Of a DNA stretch of 64,000 nucleotides, positions 55,814 through 64,000 are shown in pieces. A program made the position numbers and the translations under genes. This stretch comes from Mytilus trossulus (lineage: Eukaryota > Mollusca > Bivalvia > Mytilida > Mytilidae), in NCBI RefSeq assembly GCF_036588685.1, contig NC_086374.1, positions 26,218,886-26,282,885 of the forward strand, in the 5' to 3' direction. Below the pieces are notes generated by a model that was given only the letters and a program-made list of their open reading frames with translations, was not told the origin of the DNA and searched no databases. How positions within the stretch are numbered: position 1 is the stretch's first letter; every line of letters starts with the position of its first letter.

Positions 55814-55873
55814 TCTGGTACATTTGACCCGAATGCAATTAATGCTAATTTTGGAAGTTTTGGTGGAAAATAA
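52234..55873 (+). CDS. Secreted Gly/Ser-rich silk-like repeat protein, two exons
   Basis: Joining 52234-52294 and 53958-55873 gives about 658 residues. Exon 1 encodes a signal peptide (MARTVFLLLGLFLPVLIQSDG), so the product is secreted. The mature chain opens GTFDPNALGFG, then has 23 units of the pattern GGFGGSGFGQSSGSGSGSAS (20-24 residues), three shorter C-terminal units (GGFGSGSGFGSGSG), a run of 20 Ser, and the tail GTFDPNAINANFGSFGGK. There is no Cys and almost no charge, typical of flexible structural proteins. In a mussel it could belong to byssus, shell matrix or mucus; the sequence does not decide. The short motif GTFDPNA at both ends is likely a functional terminal element. The 1.66-kb intron holds part of a dispersed repeat. 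Confidence 0.85.
52728..52800 (-). repeat. Mussel repeat fragment in the intron
   Basis: GTCATCATAGATGCCGCGAT and GCGCTAGACGCGCGTTTCGT are the inverse of the right part of the 51660-52130 repeat. Confidence 0.55.
53958..55873 (+). CDS. Gly/Ser-rich protein, repeat exon
   Basis: Acceptor TTATTTTTTAG, stop TAA at 55871-55873. An AATAAA (55869-55874) overlaps the stop. It is close to where a signal would be for a very short 3' UTR, but may be chance. Confidence 0.85.
54475..55380 (+). repeat. 276-bp higher-order tandem repeat within the Gly/Ser-rich exon
   Basis: The variant spelling GCCAGTGGTGGATTTGGAGG recurs at 54551, 54827 and 55103, exactly 276 bp apart. Each period holds four units of 22, 22, 24 and 24 residues with shared silent variants (GGCCAG, GGACAA, GGACAG for Gly-Gln). 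About three copies are present. Confidence 0.85.
55763..55810 (+). repeat. (AGC)16 microsatellite coding for Ser
   Basis: Sixteen uninterrupted AGC codons inside a run of 20 Ser. Likely length-variable between alleles. Confidence 0.95.
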
Positions 55874-55959
55874 AGTACAGAGTTAAAATGTGATTTCTCT
55901 GTTTAGATTTTATCATGCATATATTGCGGTTTTCCCTGTATATTTCACAAAAATAGTAA

Positions 55960-56725
55960 CGGTTCTATCCGAATAAGATTAAAAAATGGTGAATGTGTCC
56001 ATGGGAAATGGATGATGCCCCCGTTTGTAAAAGTGACTCTTCCCAAATTTGAACTTAATCTGTGTTTTGTGTTAATAAGCATTGTTTATAAGTTTCATAA
56101 CATTTACTTAAGGCAAACTAAACTAAAAGAAAGGAAACGGAATTTTTTTATCAATTTTTCCATTAGTAAAGGGGTATAGTTAGATATAGGAAAGTGTGGT
56201 GTGAGTGCCAATGAGACAACTCTCCATCCAAATATCAATTTAAAAAAGTAAACCATTATAGGTCAATGTACGGCCATCAATAGTATAAATGACGTATAAG
56301 TGACGCTTTCCAAATTCAAAATTGATCTGTGTTTTGTGGTAACAAGCATTGCATACAAGTTTCATAACATTTGTTTGAGGAAATCTATAGTTTGTAAAGG
56401 GGCATAATTCAAGAATGGTAAAATTACGCTACCCAAATTTATACTTAGTCTATGTTTTGTGGTAATAAGCATTATGAATAAGTTTGGTTGAGTCAAACTT
56501 AAATAAGAATGGAAACGAAAAATTCAGCAATTTTTCCAATTGTAAAAAGGACATATACCTGTATAATGGTAAAAGTGACGCTACCCAAATTCAAACTTGA
56601 TCTGTGTTTGTAGTATTAACTTAAAGTTATAAAACATTTGGTTGTGGATAACAGAAACCGATTTTGGGACGTACGTACAGACAGACAAGCGTAATACTTA
56701 ATGCCCCTCAGCAACGGTGAGGGCA
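55960..56725. repeat. Dispersed repeat with three to four 170-bp units, ending GGTGAGGGCATAA
   Basis: Units contain ACGCTACCCAAATTCAAAC, TGATCTGTGTTTTGTGGTAA and AGTTTCATAACATTTG. The left edge has GTCCATGGGAAATGGATGAT with GCCCCC, the right edge AATGCCCCTCAGC with GGTGAGGGCATAA. A second element is inserted at about 56165-56282. Confidence 0.65.
56165..56282 (+). repeat. Common mussel repeat (GTGAGTGCCAATGAGACAAC), nested
   Basis: GTGTGAGTGCCAATGAGACA, ACTCTCCATCCAAAT and AACCATTATAGGTCAATGTA with CGGCC. I recall this as one of the most frequent mussel repeats. It interrupts the surrounding 170-bp units. Confidence 0.6.
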
Positions 56726-57089
56726 TAAAATTCTAGTAAAATTTGAGTATAAAGTGATTGTGGTTTACACACAAAACTACTGGCATTGCTGATAAACATG
56801 AAACTACTGAACACTGATTTAACTCATTGTGAGACAACATCGCGAAAATTGTATAGTATATGAATGATGTCGTGAAAATAGAATAACCAATAGTTAATAA
56901 GTATATAAATAACATAAATCAGTAATTTAGTTCCATAATGTGAAATACACTTAATCGGGACACGGTAAGCAGATAACTTATGTTTTTCAAATCTTTTGTT
57001 CGTATTTCATGTCTACTAGTATTTGAATTAAATTATCAATATTTTTATTGTCGGCATCATTATTAATTGGAATGAGTGTCGTAATATCA

Positions 57090-58990
57090 TCCACGACTCA
57101 CTCCGTGCCTACTGTTTGAAATGGGTAAAACAAAACGGGAAAAAGCTGATAAAAAATCTTTGGACTCTTTTTTTAATTCAGTAATTAAGATAGTTGATAT
57201 TCGAATACTACATTTTACAGAACATTTTACTCTTAACAAAAACCATAAAACCCTTTTTCGCGTATCAAACATAAACTAAAAGAACTAGCCAAGGAATTTG
57301 TTTTTGTCCCGGCTGATAAAGCTGCTAATAATATCATTACTGTTTGACGTAAATTTTATATAGAGGTTCTTGAAGAATGAAATCACGAATTCACCAACAT
57401 TCCAACTGACTTCATTTTCAGAAAACGACATCTGTAACAAACACAAACGTTTAGCTACTTCTTTACAAGCAGAACCAAATACAATGCAAGTCCCAAATAT
57501 ATACTGGCTGCTGAAGCTACACAAAAATCCTTACAAATGTAGATTTATTTCATCTTCAAGCCATTGTTTCACTACTATAAATTGTCTGTTTTACTTACTA
57601 ATACACTTGGTACAATAAAAAACCTGATAATAAATTGTTCAAATAAGGCCTTTAACAATACTGGAATTAATTACTTTTGGAGTATCAAAAACTCGTTGGA
57701 AGTACTTGATAAATTGCATGCATATGTTGGTGATTTTGAATCTGTTCAAAGTTTTGACTTTTTTTATCCTATATACCACTTTGCTTCATATTCTTATTAA
57801 GAAAAAAATCACATCCCTAATTTACTGGGCATTTCAAAAGTCAGAATGCGAGTATATATGTTCATACTCTTTTAGGTGGTTTTTAGTAGCAATTAACAAA
57901 AGAACTATGCCAATTGGACATGCTTTGATACTATATGCGCTTGAATTTTCACTTGTTAACATTTTTGTTCGCTTTGGAGGTTCCGTATATCATCAAGTTA
58001 TTTGAATTCCAATGGGGACTAACTGTGCACCACTTATTGCGGACCTGTTTTTGTATTGTTATGAGTTACAATTTATGACTAAAATTAGCAAAGACTCATC
58101 GAAATAACATTTGATACAAAAATTTAACAATACTTTTAGATATTTGGATGATATATTGGTGTCTTCTCATTTATCCATCTTTTTAAAATAAGGTATTCTC
58201 ATTTAGCCAACTTTTTATTTTTTTGTTAATTATTGGGTTGTTTGTTTAGTAATAGTAAGGTGTCTTTCTAAAATTTGATAGTAAATTTGTTCCTGTACAT
58301 GTTTTTATACTATTTAAATAATATACATTGTATATAAAAAAGGCATACATAAAATGTAAACTATTTTTAAATAAAATTTAGTATATTTTAAATAATGACG
58401 ACTTCAGTATGTTTACTAAAGAAATTTATCCTGTTGAACATACTTTAAATAAAGCTAATACTAACAATGACCACTGCCCTTTCCTCGATCTTGATATCTA
58501 TATCATTAACGGGAAGCTTAATACAAAAAATAATTATGAAAGAGATGATTTTTCATTTCCTATTGTTAGTTAATTATCCATTTTTAAATGGTGACGTTCC
58601 CTTGTCACCATCTTATGGTGTTTATATATCTCAACGTGTACGATTCATTCGATATTTATGTATTACTGACAATTATTACACCAGGGTTTTCGATATCACA
58701 AACTGGTCAAAACATTTACTAAATTTTATTATCGGTATAAGGAAATAATTCGTAAATATAACTCAACATGCAGACATCTTATACGTTCAGGTATTTCACA
58801 TCCATTTTTTTAGGGTAATATTCTGTACAAAGCACAAAAATGTCAGTATGCACCTCAAAAGCTTGCAAAACCTTTAAACAGACTTATAAGGAAGGGATTT
58901 AGTTACGATACTGTTGTCAGGTCATTGAAGATTGCATATGTTGGCTTTAATATTGATTCACTTAAAGGGTCTTTGCATCGGAACTCAACA
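57090..58990 (+). pseudogene. Decayed Penelope-like reverse transcriptase
   Basis: Consecutive plus-strand pieces in shifting frames keep the order of a Penelope-type enzyme: VPADKAANNII near 57305, NIYWLLKLHKNP near 57500 (the YWLPK-HK block), CRFISSSSH, a YTTL-like block near 57775, then IPMGTNCAPLIADLF near 58010 (motif B) and FRYLDDIL near 58140 (catalytic YLDD). After an inserted AT-rich stretch (about 58160-58390) come NDDFSMFTKEIYPVE, CPFLDLDIYI and GDVPLSPSYGVYISQ near 58600. Several stops and frameshifts break it. No GIY-YIG endonuclease is recognisable downstream. The element is dead. Confidence 0.7.
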
Positions 58991-59509
58991 CATTTATTTA
59001 AAAAAAAAAAAACACAAAAAAACAGTTGTTGACATGACACGGGTAATGTTCTTCTCATATATTTTATGATAGTATGATACTTAACCCCTAACGGGAGGGA
59101 TTATTCATATGATGAAGACGGTTATATGTCGGTTAAAAGCTCATTAGAGCTTATGTATGTCTATGTTGATATACCATGCCGACTCTTAATAAAGCTTATT
59201 CATTATTATTATTTATTATTATTATAATCTTTCAATCAGTTTAATTGAGGTCTGGAGCTGGCATGTTAGTTAACTGCTAGTAGTGACGTCTGTTGTTATT
59301 TATGTATCATTGTCATTTTATTTATTTTCTTTTGTTACATCTTTTGACATCGGACTTATCTTGAGCTGAATTTTAATGTGCGTATTACTTTCCTACATTG
59401 GCTAGAAGTATAGGGGGGGGGGGGTTGAGATCTCATAAACATGTTTAACCCAGCCGCAATTTTGCGTCTGATCCAAGTCAGGACCCTCTGGCCTTTGTTA
59501 GTCTTGTGT

Positions 59510-59735
59510 GATTTTTAATTTTAGTTTCTTGTGTATAGTTTGGAGTTTAGTATGACGTCCATTATCACTGTACTAGTATACATATTTTTTGGGGCAGCTG
59601 AAGGACACCTACGGGTGCGGGGATTCTCGCTATATTGAAGACCCATTGGTGGCCTTCGGCTGTTGTCTGCTCTGTGGTCGGGTTGTTGTCGCTTTGACAC
59701 ATTCACCATTTCCTTTCTCAATTTTATCATTACTA
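59510..59735 (+). repeat. Common mussel repeat, possible retroelement 3' end
   Basis: GGCAGCTGAAGGACACCTAC, GGGGATTCTCGCTATATTGA, TGGTGGCCTTCGGCTGTTGT and TCGGGTTGTTGTCGCTTTGA. I recall this as a frequent mussel sequence and suspect it is the 3' end of a Penelope-like family. The 69-codon minus-strand frame over it is not a gene. Confidence 0.55.
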
Positions 59736-60380
59736 GTATTTCTTTGTTTTCGGCAAGTAAAATGTTAATCTGCTAACCGAGTCCCTGTGTCATGATATTC
59801 CTGACTTACATTTCCTTGTGTATAAAATGGTTTCTCAATTCTTGCTTTATTGCTACATAAACCCCTCTCTTGTATGACTTTTAGAGTTTCTCGTTATCCA
59901 TTATACTTATCAAGATGATAAGCCAAAACGGACTTTTTTTTATAAAATAAAAATCGTCATGTAGCGGATAGGAGTTAATCTACCATTTCTGTCATGTTGA
60001 CTTATTTGTAGATCTCGTCTTGCTGATCATTGATGCCACTTACAGTTTCGCTAATTAGGTTTTAAAACAATAAGGCAAACATAACAAGAAATTAGTATAA
60101 ATCGTCTCTTATGAGGCCATAGTTACGAGATATATAAAAATCTAAGGTTTTTTTTTTGTTCAATCATTTATAAAAGTGAAATAGTGAAATGATTATTAGC
60201 TTTAAGCAGCAAGTATGATTTAAATTTTGCCAAAATTAGCTACGAAACATTGATGATGAATTAGTCACTTGCAAGTGAATAATTCGACCCCATTGCATCC
60301 GTATGCATGTGAATTTAAATTTAACTCCTTTGTTACAGATGGAAACGCATAAATTGTCCGTGTAAAGTTATTTAAAGGAA

Positions 60381-60661
60381 AACAAGAATGTGTCCACAGT
60401 ACACGGATGCCCCACTCGCACTATCATTTTCTATGTTTACTGGACCGTGAAATTGGAATAAATTCTCTAATTTGGCATTTAAATTAGAATGATCTTATCA
60501 AAGTCAACATGTATACTAAGTTTCAAGTTGATTGGACTTCAACTTCATCAAAAACTACCTTGACCAAAAACTTTAACCTGACGTGGAACAGACGGACGAA
60601 CGAACAGACGCACAGACCAGAAAACATAATGCCCCTCTACTATCGTAGGTGGGGCATAAAA
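60381..60661 (+). repeat. Dispersed repeat ending GTGGGGCATAA (family of 40360-40749)
   Basis: Begins AATGTGTCCACAGTACACGG with ATGCCCCAC, contains one unit AAGTTTCAAGTTGATTGGAC, and ends CAGACCAGAAAACATAATGC with GTAGGTGGGGCATAA. The TGCCCCAC / GTGGGGCA ends are inverse to each other. Confidence 0.65.
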
Positions 60662-63600
60662 ATGTCAACATTGAAAGTGAAACAAAGGTAAATCATTTGA
60701 TTGACTGATTCGATCCACAAAAAAAACCCCAATTCTTATACAAGTGAAATCGATGATAAACATATATTTTTGATCTATGAAATTAAACAGACCACGAAAA
60801 AACTATTTGCACGAGTTTCCAAATCTATTTAGATCTATATTGATGTTTATATCGCTTTATATGGTCATTGGAGGTGTTCTGGGGTCAACTCGATAGTTGA
60901 TATGATGATGTCGACTAAACTACACACGAAACGAAGCTACATATCATAGAGCTTCTGACCTGTTAATTTTATTTAAGTCTTTCAATAGTTGACAAATGAT
61001 TAACATTGTTATAATTCAAATGTGAGAACTTGATACAAATCAGTGAACATGACAGCTAGTGCCCCTTTAAGGACACGTCTCCTACAAGGAGTTTTCTAAT
61101 AGTTTGTGCGTAAATTGACAATAGGTAGATATTAACACTCAGAACAGCTTGTTTGAATGAAAAAAACTTTGTTCATGCTTATAGACAAAAGCATATGATC
61201 AGGTACCCTCCTGTTTACATTTTCATCCATGTCAGCTTTGATGCTAAGAAGGAAGGATCAGTGGACACATTTATAAATTAGATACCCTTAAGATGTTTGG
61301 TGTAATTTGGGCATGCATTATGTCACACCCTCTGGTGTTGGTTAATATACATGACAAGTATAAATTATAAAAGTATAACTGTTCTCTAGATATAGTCACA
61401 GTTTGTTACGGACAAATGGGCGGATGAACGGACAGAAACTAAAAGGTGCACATTGTTTGATATATATCAAGACAAGTTTCAGGCTTATGAATAGAAAATT
61501 GAAAGAGTAATTGAATTCATAAGAAAAAGTCCATACCTGTCTAACATACATCATATTCTAAACCTGATGTGCACTTAACAAAATTGAAAATAATAAAAGC
61601 ATACTCAACAGGAAGGGGTTGATTGCATTTTGGGACTCTAAAGCATCTTTTTCAGCAATATCACAATGAAAATTAATCTAAGATTTTCTTTTGTAACCTA
61701 ATATCAATGAGTCTGGACAGAATTAGATGTGATGGAGGATAAGTGATGGATTTACAGCAATAAAAAGTCCATTTATTGTTAATTTCTCAGTTCTATTAAT
61801 TACAAAGGAAATACTAATTTCCATAATGAACCCATCTTGTAGTATTAGTCACTGTCATGTATTAAAAGAAACCATGAATTGGATAAAAGTAACTTCACTA
61901 ATATACACTGGGCAACTTTCTCGGACATTAACACCTAATTTACCTTTCATAGTAGTGTGAGAGCCACTTGAATGTCATTTCCTACCTTGTGGTCAAAGGA
62001 ACAAAATAAACACCATACACTTCTCAATGATTCTTTATTCTTTGAGTACATTCACAACAGTATACATTAACATAAGGCAAATATATATATAAAATAATAA
62101 ATTCTTTTTCACTTAATAACAATCCTTTTTGTTTTGGTTCAGTAAATAAATTATAAATTTAAAACCAATGAACATGATTAACAATGATAAACCTTTAATA
62201 AAAATATTTAAAAATGATAAAGCTTAAAGGCTCAAAAATATTAGAATTTCATGCAAACAATAACATTAATGTTTAATCTTAATATCTATCTTTCAAAAAA
62301 GTAGAGTAGAGTGAAAAGCAGGTATAGAACTGAAATTAAAATATCTAAAAAGCACCGTTAAATGATTTTTCCTACAGAAACATTCAAATAACACAATTAA
62401 CATGAATTTTGTTGTTGATATAAATGGCAAGAAAGATCACATTACATTATTAAATACAACAAAAAAATCATTTCTGATGATCCTTTTTCTTTATAACACT
62501 TTTAAGTATCTATATATTTTCTCCCTTTTAATATTAGCAAGCTTTTAAGATCCTAAAGTTTGTTGTGGACCTGTAAACTGTTTGCCAATTTTATTATACA
62601 TAATTTGTAAATTGCATAATCCCAACCTAGCTTTTTTCTTAAATTTTATATTTACAAAAGGTCCTAATACTGTCTAACTTTTGTATTCCTATCCAGGTCT
62701 TACATATCACAATAAATCTTTGGAGATGTCTCTGCATTAAAGAGCATTTTACTGGTGGCTCTTTGAGACAACATTGCTCATCTTGCAAATGAACTCGTCA
62801 ATGCAAAAGGGAAAATAAGGTCTGATGAATTAATCCTAAATTAATTTTAAAAGATTATTGAGTTTCAGAGAAAAGAAGAAATGAAATTTTTCACAGAAAA
62901 AAAAAATGTTGAATTTGATCTCTGGCACTCAAACTGGCGGCAATGTCTCACATCCTACCTGACCAAAAGGAGCATCATTTACATATACCTTCCTTAAATC
63001 ATTTAAAGATACCTTCCTAAATCATTCCTGTAAACTTTGGTTAAAGAGTGTAAAAACTTTGCAAATAATAGAGCAGAAAATATCATTTAAACTCCTCTAG
63101 CTTTGAATAAATTATTATGAAAATTAATTGAAAGGCAGATACATCCGATATTATTATTTAAATTCAATTTGAATAATCATGGGAAACTCCATCAAATGTT
63201 TGATTAATTGGTTATACATTTTAATAAAAAGATATTATGCATATACAAAAAATGAAATCTAACAATAATGCTGTAACATAAATAAAGAAAATGCACATAA
63301 TCCTGTTTTATAATTCTTAAATTAAATTGTCTAGTAAAAAATCTGATCAAACTCAGTTATCAACTTAAGTTAATCACAAAATGCATTGATTGATTAAAAA
63401 GATAAAACATCATTTAAAGAAAGACTAGCATATAAGAAATAAAAATTAACAAACATAGCGAAAACATAAAGACATAAAATTTAATACATCATAAAAAGAC
63501 TGGATTTCAACCTTTAATCCAACAACTCATTATAGTACATGGATTCCTCTCCTAACAAAAAAACAAATTCTTAATTGAAATTATTTGACTGGAACACAAC

Positions 63601-64000
63601 AATTGTAAAAGTAATGATTCATGTTCTTGATTAAATATTTTTTGTTAAACTGTTTGTTTTAAGCTATTCCAACCATCCAATGAAAAGACATGATTTGTAG
63701 TACAAATGCAATTTATTAATGTTGATTAAAAGGTTTTGTTGGTTTATCTTAAACATATCTATTTTGTGAATACTATAAAACCAGTTTCACACACTCTTAA
63801 CCTTATTGTCATGAAAAACGTAAGATTTTACGGTTAGAAAATAACAGCAAACTTATCATTTTTTAATCATACAATAACAACAGTGTAGGAAGTACATTGT
63901 AAACTATTAATTTCAAAAGAATAGTTTTCTTTAAATACAAGTCACAGCCATATCAAAGTTTGTAATGCATTCAAACTGTAAGTAAATTGCAATCTAGTTG
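60662..64000. other. Intergenic or 3' UTR-like sequence, no gene recognised
   Basis: From about 62030 to the window end the sequence is AT-rich and free of recognised repeats. On the minus strand an AATAAA (inverse TTTATT near 62035) would end a transcript coming from beyond 64000, so this could be the long 3' UTR of a minus-strand gene. No coding exon is seen to support this. Confidence 0.25.

Noticed and set aside
54030..55838. Minus-strand 602-codon frame rich in His, Gln and Cys
   Set aside because: It is the antisense shadow of the Gly/Ser repeat exon; the Cys run is antisense of (AGC)16.
54009..55886. Plus-strand 625-codon frame rich in Asp, Val and Leu
   Set aside because: Shifted reading of the same repeats. 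The signal-peptide exon and both GTFDPNA motifs support the other frame.
59521..59730. 69-codon minus-strand frame with Arg/Pro-rich sequence
   Set aside because: It covers a known-looking mussel repeat read on its non-coding strand.

Overview
The window looks like nuclear DNA of a bivalve mollusc, most likely a mussel of the Mytilus type. It is AT-rich and gene-poor, with spliced genes, GT-AG introns and C/D snoRNAs inside an intron. It carries many dispersed repeats that I recognise from memory as bivalve or mussel families. No database search was possible, so the taxonomic call is an inference.

Three host genes can be supported. (1) RPL27 (ribosomal protein eL27), plus strand, has four coding exons between 8594 and 18752 giving 136 residues. 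A TATA-like box and a pyrimidine-start (TOP-like) non-coding exon lie near 7697-7761. Its third intron carries five C/D-box snoRNAs of two related families. (2) A secreted Gly/Ser-rich, silk-like repeat protein, plus strand, has a signal-peptide exon at 52234-52294 and one long repeat exon at 53958-55873, about 658 residues in all. (3) A small secreted cysteine-containing protein, minus strand, has a signal-peptide exon at 47838-47892, an exon at 46627-46734 and a less certain last exon at 45253-45362.

Most of the rest is mobile DNA. From left to right: a Mutator-like element with long inverted ends, a 9-bp target duplication and SWIM/PHD-type remnants (3313-5018); nested hAT-like, piggyBac-like and other inverted-repeat elements that swell RPL27 intron 3 (11171-15036); and a minisatellite with a period of about 29 bp (19500-27735). 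That array was invaded by a nearly intact LINE (20140-23995) and by a retroelement 3' end (26612-26955). Next come several copies of a hairpin-headed repeat family (28421-29960, 33583-34650, 41998-43640, 44010-45070), a 2.96-kb inverted-repeat element with nested insertions (30144-33105), a tRNA-derived SINE (about 36760-37025), a 5'-truncated LINE on the minus strand (about 49240-51660), and decayed Penelope-like retroelements (45870-46465 and 57090-58990).

The most interesting signals are: a 2A-like NPGP motif at the N-terminus of the intact LINE protein; the duplicated intronic snoRNA cluster, in which two families share one guide but differ in the other; the 276-bp higher-order repeat of the silk-like gene; and the compact secreted Cys-rich gene. 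I see no sign of a bacterial-type system, CRISPR array, rRNA gene or functional tRNA gene.
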